56,650 nucleotides of DNA from Gammaproteobacteria bacterium RIFCSPHIGHO2_12_FULL_37_14 (GTDB lineage: Bacteria; Pseudomonadota; Gammaproteobacteria; DSM-16500): NCBI GenBank assembly GCA_001801485.1, contig MGXV01000020.1, forward strand, positions 1 to 56,650, read 5' to 3'. The notes under the pieces were generated by a model. It ran no database searches. It had not been told where the DNA came from and was given only the letters and a program-made list of their open reading frames with translations. Positions 25,332 through 34,866 of the stretch are shown here, one piece after another (the stretch's first letter is position 1; the number at the start of each line of letters is the position of its first letter). The position numbers and the translations under genes are program-made.

Positions 25332-27201
25332 AAAATATTCTTTTTTTAAAGAACACGCAATCACTTTTTTAACCACGTTACTTGTTTTTTTCTTCATACC
25401 TTTATATTTGATTAGATTGGATCCGTCTGGCTATGTTTTTTCTAATAAATTTGCTTTTCTCAATACGGGCATTATATTCGCTATTCTTTATTTTATCCTT
25501 ACTGTGAGTATTTACTGGATTTTTCATGCTATAAAGGCTAAAAAAATAGCGCGTTACCTAGTGTTATTTTCATTTTTTTGGGTTTTATTTGCAGGCTATC
25601 TTTTTCCTATTGTAGATAAGAGTGGGATGGTCGATCCCATTATGATACCAACAAGTAAATGGAATTTTTTTTTGGTGTTGTTTTTTTCCCTTCTAATGAC
25701 TAAGTTGCTAGACACTCGTTTTTCCACACATGTTATCATTTTTACATCTGTTTTCTTAATTTTAGCTGTTGCTCCTGAATTCTATAATGGCTACCGGGTA
25801 CTTGGTAAAGAAAATAAAAATAAACTCGAACGATTTCTAAAACTTTCCAAAGATAATAATATTATAGTTGTGAGCCTCGATGGATTATCAGGAAATGTAG
25901 CTTCACATATACTTTCTACGGATAAAAAATTAAGTGAAATCTTTAAAGATTTCAACTTCTTTCAAAATACTATCGCAACTTCCCCTGCAACGTTTGCGTC
26001 TATTATGGGTGAATTATTTGGTAATTTATATTTTAAAACTCTCTCTCAAACTCAAGAAGGATTGCTTCAAGTATTAGATAAAAAGAAATTATTTATTAAT
26101 CAAACTGACTTTGAAACATATACCTATGGAACTTATAATGATTTTAATTTATTCCCTGAAAAACAAATTTATACGGGTGAATTATCAGAAACGGATTTTT
26201 TATTTGATTACATAGGTAATTCTGTAGATTTTTATGAATATGTAGTAGTTCGTATTGGCTCTAAGCATTTATTAAAATTTCTTCATTATAGTAATAAAAA
26301 GATTTTTGATTCGATTAACTTGGTCGTCGACTTATTCCCAGAGTCGTACATTGCTACTCGTATTTCCCGAATCGGTTCTTTGGAATTCTCAAGCCTTCTT
26401 GGTTACATTGACGCAAGAATGTTTGGTGGAATCAATGCGACTACTATGCTATTTCCAAAATTATCAGGAAAAAATAAACTTATTGCGTATTTACGCAATC
26501 ACAAAGGCCCTGCCTGGACTAAATCAAACATTGCAACTATTTTAGATTTTGAAGGTATGACTAAATCTATCTCAGTAGGGAATTCTGGAAAAAGAGCTCG
26601 TTTTATGCATTTTACTTTCACCCACGCCCCAATTGATTTTGATGAGTATTGCAATTACAAAAGTGATGATAAAATTTGGTACGGTAGCAATCAAAATGAG
26701 AATGGAGTTATTAATGAAACGAAATGTGCATTAAATAAATTAGCCATGTTCATCACCAAACTCAAAAAATTAGGTATTTATGATCGTTCTTTGATTATTT
26801 TGAAAAGTGATCATGGTCAACCCTCTATTTATTATTCTACTACTCCAGGAAATTATAAAATTAATAATCATGCGCTATGGGGATATGATCGATATAGACC
26901 TGTATTATTGATAAAAAACTATAATCAAAAGCATGATAAGCTCAGATATAAAAAAGAATTTGTTCTACTCGACGATCTTGCTAATACAGTATCTCATAGT
27001 TCAGGCCTATACAAAAATGGTGATATTCCTCCTGGCGTAAATTTATTAGATGATCATTTACCAACAAATAGAATTTTTCATATTTATGTCGCAGAAAATC
27101 AAAATTCATCATTTTTATTTGATTCACATAAGGAAGTAACCCTTAAAGCAGGTGAAGATTTAATTCAAATGATGAGAGATGCGTACATTAACGTCAATTA
27201 A
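25312..27201 (+). CDS. Membrane sulfatase-fold phospho-transferase (LtaS/EptA-like superfamily)
   Basis: Four or five N-terminal membrane helices (about 12-165), then a large outside domain of the alkaline-phosphatase/sulfatase fold (about 180-560). The metal-site pieces are visible: VSLDGLSGN (Asp), a Thr/Ser-rich nucleophile region TIATSPATFASIMG, HFTFTHAPIDF and LKSDHGQP. Members of this fold transfer phosphoglycerol or phosphoethanolamine, or hydrolyse sulfate esters. In this operon a phospho-substituent on the polysaccharide or lipid is likely. The start may be ATG 25312 or ATG 25324; neither has a strong ribosome site. Strongly AT-rich compared with the housekeeping block. Confidence 0.8.
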   Translation: MIEIMVRKYSFFKEHAITFLTTLLVFFFIPLYLIRLDPSGYVFSNKFAFLNTGIIFAILYFILTVSIYWIFHAIKAKKIARYLVLFSFFWVLFAGYLFPIVDKSGMVDPIMIPTSKWNFFLVLFFSLLMTKLLDTRFSTHVIIFTSVFLILAVAPEFYNGYRVLGKENKNKLERFLKLSKDNNIIVVSLDGLSGNVASHILSTDKKLSEIFKDFNFFQNTIATSPATFASIMGELFGNLYFKTLSQTQEGLLQVLDKKKLFINQTDFETYTYGTYNDFNLFPEKQIYTGELSETDFLFDYIGNSVDFYEYVVVRIGSKHLLKFLHYSNKKIFDSINLVVDLFPESYIATRISRIGSLEFSSLLGYIDARMFGGINATTMLFPKLSGKNKLIAYLRNHKGPAWTKSNIATILDFEGMTKSISVGNSGKRARFMHFTFTHAPIDFDEYCNYKSDDKIWYGSNQNENGVINETKCALNKLAMFITKLKKLGIYDRSLIILKSDHGQPSIYYSTTPGNYKINNHALWGYDRYRPVLLIKNYNQKHDKLRYKKEFVLLDDLANTVSHSSGLYKNGDIPPGVNLLDDHLPTNRIFHIYVAENQNSSFLFDSHKEVTLKAGEDLIQMMRDAYINVN

Positions 27202-27282
27202 TGACATATAATTATACGGTGGTTGAGCTGGAAAAACTCCAGAGTTGGCATGTTTAAATTCTCTCGAGCTCTCTCAGGAGAA

Positions 27283-28059
27283 CTAATATGTCATAAATAT
27301 ACTAAGAGGATAATTAATGGGTGGCTGTTCTTTAGGTAGAGCAATAATATTTTGCCCTAATCCAGAATCTATATCATAAAGCACGTAATCCTTCTTTAAG
27401 AAGCAATTTACCATATTTCTTAAAGGCCCCTCTGTTGTTTCACAGAGAATAACTGGACGAATGGTTCGTAAAATGTTCGTGGCCCCAAAAAGCACTCTAT
27501 CTTCTGAACACTCCACATCGATTTTCAAAATATCTGGAGGGGGTAGATAATTCAGCAACCAATCTAATGTTAATGTTAGTACCGAATGGACTTCACGAAT
27601 ACCTCCTGAATCAGTTGTTCCATTTGTACCGGATAAAAAATTGGTCGCTCTTCCTCTCTTAGCAATATAAAAATCTGACATTCCAATTGTGTCTGAAATG
27701 GCTATAGGTAGAATGTCAATTTTCGCTCTTTTACTATACCCAGCAACCAAAGAGCGTTTAAGCAAATCGATACAAAACATGTCCGGCTCAATTGAGATAA
27801 CCCTTCCTGCAGAGCCAGACAAATAAGCTGATGCAAATGTAAAAAGCCCAATATTTGCACCAATATCCCAAACAACAAATCCTGGCTTTACCATTTCCTG
27901 ACAAATGCGAAAAAGGAGCGGATCATATTTTTCAACATGATAGGACCAATATCGTAAAGCAGAATCCGGAGAGACATAAATAGGATCTCCACCAAATTGT
28001 TTTGGTAAATGACGTTTTAAAACAATTTTTCTACTAATTAACTCCAACAACTTTCGCAT
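27283..28059 (-). CDS. FkbM family methyltransferase
   Basis: 258 residues. The SAM motif VWDIGANIGLFTFASAYL (about 55-72) is followed by VISIEPD, and the FkbM signature ILKIDVECSEDRVLFGA comes later. Enzymes of this family O-methylate sugars in many polysaccharide and glycopeptide loci. GGAAG is just upstream of the ATG. It converges on the sulfatase-fold gene across an 81-nt gap that has a short CTGGA/TCCAG hairpin (27228-27242). Upstream is the flippase gene at 50 nt. Confidence 0.88.
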   Translation of the reverse strand: MRKLLELISRKIVLKRHLPKQFGGDPIYVSPDSALRYWSYHVEKYDPLLFRICQEMVKPGFVVWDIGANIGLFTFASAYLSGSAGRVISIEPDMFCIDLLKRSLVAGYSKRAKIDILPIAISDTIGMSDFYIAKRGRATNFLSGTNGTTDSGGIREVHSVLTLTLDWLLNYLPPPDILKIDVECSEDRVLFGATNILRTIRPVILCETTEGPLRNMVNCFLKKDYVLYDIDSGLGQNIIALPKEQPPINYPLSIFMTY

Positions 28060-28108
28060 TTATCTTCCATTTAATATGGCATGTTTATCGTGTATGTTCA
28101 TAACACCG

Positions 28109-29371
28109 CTATGTTAATTGGAACGCACCCGTACGAATACATCGCATCGTACAATATATCATTACTAAAAAATATAAAATGCTATTGATTGCAAATCCAA
28201 TAGAAGTGCCTAAAAGCCCATAATAATGCACAAAAATCATAGTTATAAAGATATAAGTAATATTAAAAAAAATCTCAGTTGCTACTAATATTTTGATCAC
28301 TGCCTTTGCTGCCATCACACTAGCTAATAACCAGGTTCCAATTCTGGCGATATCACCTATTAATTGATATTTGAATAAAATAAGCATTGGTAAAAACTCC
28401 ACACTATACAAGATCGTGACAATATATTTTTTAAAACAAAACATAAAAATTGAGCCGATAATTGCCAACGGCAAAATTAAACGATAGCAGCTAAAAACTT
28501 CATATTTGAATTCTCTAAAACTTTTGATACCTGATAATTTTGGTAAGAAATAAACACTGATCATTAATTCCATCACAATAAGATAGCCATCTGATAACTT
28601 CATGATGCCTTGCCAATAACCGGCATCTTGCCAAGAAAGCTGGTTAGCAATATATCTTCTTGAAATGATCAACGATATTGGCACAATCAAAATTGGCACA
28701 AACGAAATAACTGCATATTTTGCTAGCTTCTTTATACTTAATAGATCGAGGCCTTGAAGATAAGAACTCATCTTAAACCAGTTACATTTAACCACTAGAT
28801 GCACAGTTAAAAATAAAGCGATCGATTGGTTTAACACAAAACCGATTAGCCCACCCTGAATTCCATAATAAATGACAAGATACACTGTGACAAAAAAAAC
28901 AAAAATCGTATTAGTTATATTACAAGTAACATACTTTTGAATTTCAAACTCGCCATTTAAAATAGAAAGCAATAAGTTATTTAAAGTGTATAAAATAATA
29001 CTGATGGCTAAAAGTCTAATAGTATTGACATAGGCAATTGAATGGAAAAGTTTATCAGAAATTATGGAACTAGATGCAAATAAGAAAATTGTTACCGCAA
29101 TAGACATAAAACAATATGCAACAAAAGCACTGCTTATTATGTGCGATTTCTTTATGTCATCATTTTTATACTCTGCCACATATTTAATGATGCCTTGATT
29201 GAGACTACACGAAAACGAACGGCAAATTTGAATAAAATTCTGGAATTGTTCCATAACAGCAATTCCAGCAGGTCCAGTATAAACGGCAATAACTTTCCAC
29301 AAAACATAAGTCGAAATAACTTTAAGCAATGTAGAAAGACCCGTCCAAAGCGTTGTTTTAAATAGTGTCAT
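28109..29371 (-). CDS. Polysaccharide flippase, Wzx/WzxE type
   Basis: 420 residues, about twelve membrane helices, MOP/MATE-like fold. The N terminus, FKTTLWTGLSTLLKVIS and GPAGIAVMEQFQNF, is typical of O-antigen/ECA lipid III flippases (WzxE). It moves the undecaprenyl-linked repeat unit across the inner membrane and implies Wzy-dependent or similar assembly of the polysaccharide. Overlaps paralogue B upstream by 4 nt (ATGA), so the two are translated together. Confidence 0.9.
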   Translation of the reverse strand: MTLFKTTLWTGLSTLLKVISTYVLWKVIAVYTGPAGIAVMEQFQNFIQICRSFSCSLNQGIIKYVAEYKNDDIKKSHIISSAFVAYCFMSIAVTIFLFASSSIISDKLFHSIAYVNTIRLLAISIILYTLNNLLLSILNGEFEIQKYVTCNITNTIFVFFVTVYLVIYYGIQGGLIGFVLNQSIALFLTVHLVVKCNWFKMSSYLQGLDLLSIKKLAKYAVISFVPILIVPISLIISRRYIANQLSWQDAGYWQGIMKLSDGYLIVMELMISVYFLPKLSGIKSFREFKYEVFSCYRLILPLAIIGSIFMFCFKKYIVTILYSVEFLPMLILFKYQLIGDIARIGTWLLASVMAAKAVIKILVATEIFFNITYIFITMIFVHYYGLLGTSIGFAINSILYFLVMIYCTMRCIRTGAFQLT

Positions 29372-30666
29372 ATAGGTGTCTTTGTACTTGTCATTAGTAG
29401 CTGTTGCTTACCTATTAATGAAATTGATTTAGATATTAAAAATGCCGAAAGACAATAAAATAAAAATTGGGAGTAACAAAAATAGATTGGAAGATCCACA
29501 TTAAATAGAGCGATAATAGTCGCATTAAGCAAAGTAATTAAAGCACTTAATCCTACGAAAATGGCTGATAAGGGTAAAACCCTAAGTCTCCCATTTATAA
29601 TTTTATACATTAAGAAAAGTAATATTAACCAATAAAATAAGAATAAATTTATGCCGCCGGTGCATTGTATAATTTTCCAAATTAAAAATATTAAATTATT
29701 TTTAATATCGTGCACTAAAAGCACCTTATTAATTTCCATGGCCATTGAATTTTGTACAAACCTATCACCATATTTATCACTTAGTATTTTTTCAATGCTA
29801 CTTAGCATAGCCTGATAATTACGCGAATATGATTGGTAAGCTAGCTTAAGCGAGCCCGGTTTGAATGAAGCTACCAAATTAGCATTCTCATTTAATTTTT
29901 GTTTTTCCCGTTGCTCAAGCAACGCTTTTAATGTATCTTTTAGTTCGGATTTTTGGAAGTAGTTAGCAGCCTGGTTATTGGCCAAATATAAGGTTTGTGT
30001 TAATAGCAGTTCTCCACTATAAGGCGCTTCTCCAAAAAAGCCATGTTTAAAATAATGGTAGGAATAATTGGTCATGAATGTGAGTAACATTGAACTAAAC
30101 AATATTAAAAATGTGTTAAATAATACTTTAGTTGATAACCCTTGCCAAAAATACCAAAGACACAATATGAAAAAAATTCCATAGAAAAAATAAAATTGCA
30201 ATCTGGTTAAAACCAGAATGCTTACTAAAGCAGATAAAAAAATAATTTTTTTATAATTTACTTTTTGAAAGCATTCAATAAGTAAAAAGAAAGTCAAAAT
30301 GAATAATGGAAAAGTTAAGCCTTCAGATTGAATATAGATTACTTGATAATGAAATGAAATGGTGATCAATACCATTAGAAAAACAAGAAAAATGGCTGAA
30401 TCCGATACTTGTAAATAACGTCGCAGCCAAAATCGCGCATGCAGTAAAACTGTGCATAAAAGAACACATTGTACCCACATTATCAATGAAAACTGATAAT
30501 GAAATAGCCAGAGAAAAGCTGGGTAAAGTAACGGACGGGTGACATCAAAATTTATATAACTCGGAGTATCATAGTCTACATTAGGCGCATGGGTGGCTAT
30601 AAAAGAAACAATCAAAAGTGCTAGGAGAAGAAAAGGCAATTCTCGTAGCAGTTTTTTCTTCAACAT
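29368..30666 (-). CDS. GT-C-like polytopic membrane protein, paralogue B
   Basis: 432 residues, about ten helices. Family blocks: DYDTPSYINF, RPLLYPAFLWLFH (the second Pro of the usual RPPLYP is Leu here), IQSEGLTFPLFI, LVLTRLQFYFFYG and a periplasmic YHYFKHGFFGE. Closest in the window to paralogue C (36389), with long shared stretches such as VLVTISFH-like and LLIECFQ. Being coupled with the flippase gene, it may glycosylate the lipid-linked unit on the periplasmic side or polymerise it. Family function is inferred from GT39-like motifs only. Confidence 0.72.
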   Translation of the reverse strand: MLKKKLLRELPFLLLALLIVSFIATHAPNVDYDTPSYINFDVTRPLLYPAFLWLFHYQFSLIMWVQCVLLCTVLLHARFWLRRYLQVSDSAIFLVFLMVLITISFHYQVIYIQSEGLTFPLFILTFFLLIECFQKVNYKKIIFLSALVSILVLTRLQFYFFYGIFFILCLWYFWQGLSTKVLFNTFLILFSSMLLTFMTNYSYHYFKHGFFGEAPYSGELLLTQTLYLANNQAANYFQKSELKDTLKALLEQREKQKLNENANLVASFKPGSLKLAYQSYSRNYQAMLSSIEKILSDKYGDRFVQNSMAMEINKVLLVHDIKNNLIFLIWKIIQCTGGINLFLFYWLILLFLMYKIINGRLRVLPLSAIFVGLSALITLLNATIIALFNVDLPIYFCYSQFLFYCLSAFLISKSISLIGKQQLLMTSTKTPI

Positions 30667-30977
30667 TCGTTAATCCCTTGAGTATGATCCATGAGCTAGA
30701 TGCGAAGGTTAACATACGCACGGCCCCTACTCTATATTTTTTATTGGTGCTGTAGCAGAAAATTAGAAATGTCCTCTTTTTGGGTTCATTTGAGAAGGCA
30801 GGGACGCTCTAAGTGGCATCTAGCGAAAATAGCCACACGCTTAATTTTTTTCAAAAAACTTTACTATGGTGTGGAATTAGCTTCAATTTATCATTGTTAA
30901 CTTTTTTCAGATATTCTAAACTTTATTATAGAAAATATTAATGCTGCATTTTATTTGAATTTAACACCTATTAATAT
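30667..30977. other. Divergent intergenic region between paralogue B and the first SGNH gene
   Basis: 311 nt. The only frame of note (30700-30900, 66 codons) has no ribosome site and a basic, unstructured composition, so I see it as chance. A promoter toward the right is likely (30894-30922). A minus-strand promoter must also lie here but I cannot pick it out. Confidence 0.5.
30894..30922 (+). promoter_or_regulatory. Putative promoter of the first SGNH-like gene
   Basis: TTGTTA (30894-30899), 17-bp spacer, TAAACT (30917-30922), 55 nt before ATG 30978. Confidence 0.35.
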
Positions 30978-32114
30978 ATGAAGACAAATACTTATTATAT
31001 CCATCTTATTATATTATTTATATTAATAATAATTTTATTAGTGTTAACTGCCTTATTTAATTATTTTTACGATGGTGGAAATGAATTTTTTCAATCGCGG
31101 AATTTAGAAAAAAAAATTTCCACAGCATTAATAAACAATAAAAAAATACTAGTATGTTCTAATTATAATGATCGTAGTGTGCAAAAAGAGTTGATAAAAC
31201 ATATAAAACATTCTCCACAGGTTTTAACGTTAGGTTCTAGCCGCACCCTTCCCGTCACCAAAGAATTATTCCATGGGATGACTTTTTATAATGCAAGTGT
31301 GACGGGAGGCACGCTTCAGGATGACATTTCATTATATTACGTCTTTCAAAGAAATGGCTTGCAACCAAAAGTTATTGTTATTTCAATAGATCCATGGTTA
31401 TTGGATAGAAATAGTGGAGAAATAAAATGGCGTACTTCATTTTTTAATGAATTTAGAAAAGGGGAAAAATTAATTAAGCATGATAAAACATGGAGCTATC
31501 AAGATAAATTCTTGGGAATTTTTGAAAAATATTCACAACTTGTGTCTTCAGGCTATTTTATTGCTTCATTAAAAAATTTCAGCTTAGTTCGAAAACTTTC
31601 ATTAACTAATCTTCCCCCGAATAAAATAATTATTGGTCCTGAAATGGACATAAAAAACTATCCTAATTGCTCGCTTTTATTGCCAGAAGGTGGACGACTT
31701 AATTCAATAGCAGAAGAATCAGTTACCGCCGCTACTGCAGACTACTTAGGAAAAAAGAAGATCATTGAAACCAGTCACGACATGACGATAAATGCAAATG
31801 ATGCTGATTTGTTTGAGACCTTTATTACATTTTTAAAAGCACGCCATATTAATATTATTTTTTATTTTCCTCCTTATGAACCCGCCGCCTACCATACTAT
31901 TTTAAAGGACGAAAATTATCGTACCGTATATCATATTGAAAATCATTTTCTCAATCTTGCCAAAAAATACAATATTAAAGTAATAGGGAACTATAATCCA
32001 AATAAATTAAGTTTACACTCAAATGATTTTATTGATTACATTCATATAAAAAAACGGGCTTTAGACAAAATATTTTTGTTGGGTCTTTCCGATTACCCAT
32101 ATACCCAAACTTAG
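30978..32114 (+). CDS. SGNH-like membrane-anchored O-acetylation partner, copy 1
   Basis: 378 residues: one N-terminal anchor helix (about 9-30) and an outside SGNH-hydrolase-like domain. LTLGSSRTLPV carries the probable nucleophile Ser (block I) and NDFIDYIH near the C terminus gives the DxxH motif. ISIDPWLLDR is a third conserved stretch. This layout recalls the AlgJ/AlgX/DltD type partners of MBOAT proteins, which place acetyl or other acyl groups on exported polysaccharide. Its paralogue (32269) converges on it, and the MBOAT gene is next to that paralogue. There is no good ribosome site at ATG 30978. Very AT-rich. Confidence 0.75.
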   Translation: MKTNTYYIHLIILFILIIILLVLTALFNYFYDGGNEFFQSRNLEKKISTALINNKKILVCSNYNDRSVQKELIKHIKHSPQVLTLGSSRTLPVTKELFHGMTFYNASVTGGTLQDDISLYYVFQRNGLQPKVIVISIDPWLLDRNSGEIKWRTSFFNEFRKGEKLIKHDKTWSYQDKFLGIFEKYSQLVSSGYFIASLKNFSLVRKLSLTNLPPNKIIIGPEMDIKNYPNCSLLLPEGGRLNSIAEESVTAATADYLGKKKIIETSHDMTINANDADLFETFITFLKARHINIIFYFPPYEPAAYHTILKDENYRTVYHIENHFLNLAKKYNIKVIGNYNPNKLSLHSNDFIDYIHIKKRALDKIFLLGLSDYPYTQT

Positions 32115-32268
32115 TCCTATTCATCTACAAGCGTGTCGCTATTTTCTCGAATACCATTCTTCACGACTATTTGCCTGTATTTTCTTAGCTCATTTCTATG
32201 CCCCTTTAAAAATTGGGCCAACCAAGGGCCAAAGAGGACGTTCCTAATTTACCGGGACATATTTTTTA

Positions 32269-33363
32269 TTAGCGCTTGAATATTTTGTTTATGCCTTTTT
32301 GTTTCAAATGAACCTCATCAATAAAATCATTTGAGTGTAAATTTAATGCAACAGGATTATACGAACCAATGATTTTAATATGATATTTAGCGGCACTGGC
32401 TCGAAAATAATCTTCTGTCATTTGGATCATTTTATAATTAGGATTACTTTGAATTACACTATAAGCAGTGGGTTCGTAAGGGGGCAAATAAAAAATAATT
32501 TTAATACCTTGCCTCAATAAATAGGCTATGAATTTTTCAAAGATTTGCATTTTATCCTTAATTGGGAGGAGTGAAGCAGAAGAAAAATGATGCATTTCCA
32601 CAGCGCCAGCATAATCCGCCCGCTCTGATGAATTGCTTTCATCCTCTTTCGAAGTTAAACGTGTCCCATCTGGAAGATGAAGGTGACAACCAGGATAATC
32701 ATTTGGTTGGTTTTGTGTAGACTTAATGATTTTAAAGGATAAGTCTCCTTTATGTATAAAGTTTTGTATAGAACTGCGTAAATAAGAAGATGATAATAGT
32801 GGTATGATATTTTCGAACCATGCACTTAATTTTGCATAAGGTTGGAATAAATTCTCCTTGTTACCAAAAAACTGACGGCTTGCTTTACCATAGTCATATA
32901 AAAAAGTTGCTTTCCAAAGTGAGGACCCATTACTTTTATTTAATATCCAAGGATCTAAACCAATTAACACTGTTTTTGGCTTCCAACCTCGCCGTTCAAA
33001 AAGATAATATAATGCAATGTCATCCTCCATATTAGCCGATGTAACACTGCCATTAAAAAAGTTTAGGTTAGAAAATAAACTACTAGTAAGCGACATAGTG
33101 CGGCTTGATCCTAGCACTAACATAGCAGGAGAGGTCTTGAGTTTATTTAACAAGATTTTTTTTATATTTCTATCGTTATAATTGACGCAAACGAATACTG
33201 AATTATTTTTCAATAAACTATCTGCAAGCTTATTCTCAAAATTGTCAGCCTGAAAAAATCTGTTGCCGCCATCGCCATAGTAATTAAGAAAAATAATAAA
33301 CGACAGTAATGCGAATGCAATAAGAACAAAAACAATTAAACTTTTATAATAAATCGTTTTCAC
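32269..33363 (-). CDS. SGNH-like membrane-anchored O-acetylation partner, copy 2
   Basis: 364 residues, clearly paralogous to the gene at 30978 (same order of DGGN-FFQ, NYNDR, LVLGSSRTMSL, DDIALYYLFE, LDPWILN, IIFYLPPYEPTAY and NDFIDEVH). N-terminal anchor helix, catalytic Ser in GSSRT, DxxH as DEVH. GTG start. It follows the MBOAT gene by 12 nt, so this copy is its likely direct partner in O-acylation of polysaccharide in the periplasm. Two copies with one MBOAT could mean two acceptor positions. Confidence 0.77.
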   Translation of the reverse strand: MKTIYYKSLIVFVLIAFALLSFIIFLNYYGDGGNRFFQADNFENKLADSLLKNNSVFVCVNYNDRNIKKILLNKLKTSPAMLVLGSSRTMSLTSSLFSNLNFFNGSVTSANMEDDIALYYLFERRGWKPKTVLIGLDPWILNKSNGSSLWKATFLYDYGKASRQFFGNKENLFQPYAKLSAWFENIIPLLSSSYLRSSIQNFIHKGDLSFKIIKSTQNQPNDYPGCHLHLPDGTRLTSKEDESNSSERADYAGAVEMHHFSSASLLPIKDKMQIFEKFIAYLLRQGIKIIFYLPPYEPTAYSVIQSNPNYKMIQMTEDYFRASAAKYHIKIIGSYNPVALNLHSNDFIDEVHLKQKGINKIFKR

Positions 33364-33375
33364 AATAATCTCGGA

Positions 33376-34866
33376 CTAAAATTGAAAATACAAAAAAGTG
33401 CTAGACGTTTGAATAAAAATGACCCCAAATACTAACAATACTGCAATAATAAAATTCCAGATCAAGTTTGGTGCCCAGGATACTAACTTTTTTAAATGAG
33501 CATTTTTATTCATCACTAAGGCCGGATTAAATCGTGAAAATACTTGGTAGGTATTAGGAAATACCCAACAGATAATAAAGGAAATTAAAATAAAAAATGA
33601 AATCTTTCCCATAGAAAAAAATTTAATCTGGCAAGGAGTGTGCCAAGCGGATGGCAAATTTAAAATATTTGGAAACATCGCGTGTATAATTTTAAGTGCT
33701 GTTGAAAAATCAGAAGCTCTGAAAAAAACCCATGCAATAACAACAGCTATAAATGTTATTATTTTTGAAAGTTGCGAAATAAACAGGTTTTTTGTCGTTA
33801 TACCCAATAATGCTTTTAAAGCAATCCACCCATGATTAATACAAAGATATACCCCATGAAGGAGCCCCCAAATAACAAACGTCCAGTGTGCTCCGTGCCA
33901 TAACCCCCCCAGTAACATGGTTATCATAAGATTAATATACCTTCGAGTAACACCTTTTTGATTTCCTCCAAGCGGAATATAAAGATAGTTACGTAAAAAA
34001 CGGGATAAAGTCATATTCCATCTACGCCAAAACTCAATGATATTGGTGGCCTTATAGGGAGAATAAAAGTTGACAGGTAATTTAATTCCGAATAACAAAG
34101 ATAACCCAATAGCCATGTCACAATACCCCGAAAAATCAAAATATAATTCAAATGTATAAGCTAATGCACCTACCCAGGCATCAAGAGTTGAAATATACGT
34201 GCCATGAATATCAAAAACAGGGATAACCAAATTCGCTAAATAATCAGCTAGCACGACTTTTTTAAATAATCCAATGGAAAATATTGCCAAACCGATAAGA
34301 ATATTTTTGCTGTTCAGTTTGTAAATACTGGCTTTTTCAAATTGTGGCATCACTTCGGCGTGATGAATAATGGGACCAGCAATAAGGTGTGGGAAATACG
34401 TTACAAATAATGCGTAATTTAAAAAAGGATATTTTTTTATAAGCCCACGATAACTATCTATTAAAAAAGCAATTTGCGTAAAAGTAAAAAAGGAAATTCC
34501 AAGTGGCAAAGCAATATAGAGTAATTGAAGGTTCGAATGAACCAACCAATTTAAATTTTGAATAAAGAAATCTACGTATTTAAAATAACTCAATAATCCT
34601 AAATTAAAAGTGATTCCTGCAGCTAAAAATAACTTTCGATAGCTTAATGTCGTTGAATCAACTATATGTTTAGAAATAAAAAAATTTACGATGATTGAGC
34701 TGATTAGAATTAATCCATAATGATAATTCAGCCAACTATAAAATATGAGCGAAGCCACGAACAAGCCACATAAAGCAAATTTTCGATTGAATTTAGCTGT
34801 GAAAAAAAACACAAAAAATGTCAAGGGTAAAAATAGAAATAGAAAAAAGTAACTATTAAACAGCAT
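33376..34866 (-). CDS. MBOAT family O-acyltransferase, AlgI-like
   Basis: 496 residues with about eleven helices. Typical N terminus (MLFNSYFFLFLFLPLTF), then FYSWLNYHYG, LPLGISFFTFTQIAFLIDSYRG, the region FSGYCDMAIGLSLLFGIKLP and the catalytic His in GGLWHGAHWTFVIWGLLHG. It carries acetyl groups across the inner membrane for polysaccharide O-acetylation, together with an SGNH partner (32269). Its ATG follows the TGA of the radical-SAM gene with no gap, so it is coupled to it. Confidence 0.93.
   Translation of the reverse strand: MLFNSYFFLFLFLPLTFFVFFFTAKFNRKFALCGLFVASLIFYSWLNYHYGLILISSIIVNFFISKHIVDSTTLSYRKLFLAAGITFNLGLLSYFKYVDFFIQNLNWLVHSNLQLLYIALPLGISFFTFTQIAFLIDSYRGLIKKYPFLNYALFVTYFPHLIAGPIIHHAEVMPQFEKASIYKLNSKNILIGLAIFSIGLFKKVVLADYLANLVIPVFDIHGTYISTLDAWVGALAYTFELYFDFSGYCDMAIGLSLLFGIKLPVNFYSPYKATNIIEFWRRWNMTLSRFLRNYLYIPLGGNQKGVTRRYINLMITMLLGGLWHGAHWTFVIWGLLHGVYLCINHGWIALKALLGITTKNLFISQLSKIITFIAVVIAWVFFRASDFSTALKIIHAMFPNILNLPSAWHTPCQIKFFSMGKISFFILISFIICWVFPNTYQVFSRFNPALVMNKNAHLKKLVSWAPNLIWNFIIAVLLVFGVIFIQTSSTFLYFQF

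Noticed and set aside
30700..30900. 66-codon plus-strand frame between two divergent genes
   Set aside because: No ribosome site, no recognisable motif, and it occupies the likely promoter region.
32115..32268. Possible relic of an insertion sequence (GGGACATATTTTTT, GAGGACGTTCC)
   Set aside because: No inverted repeat, target duplication or transposase remnant could be traced in 154 nt.
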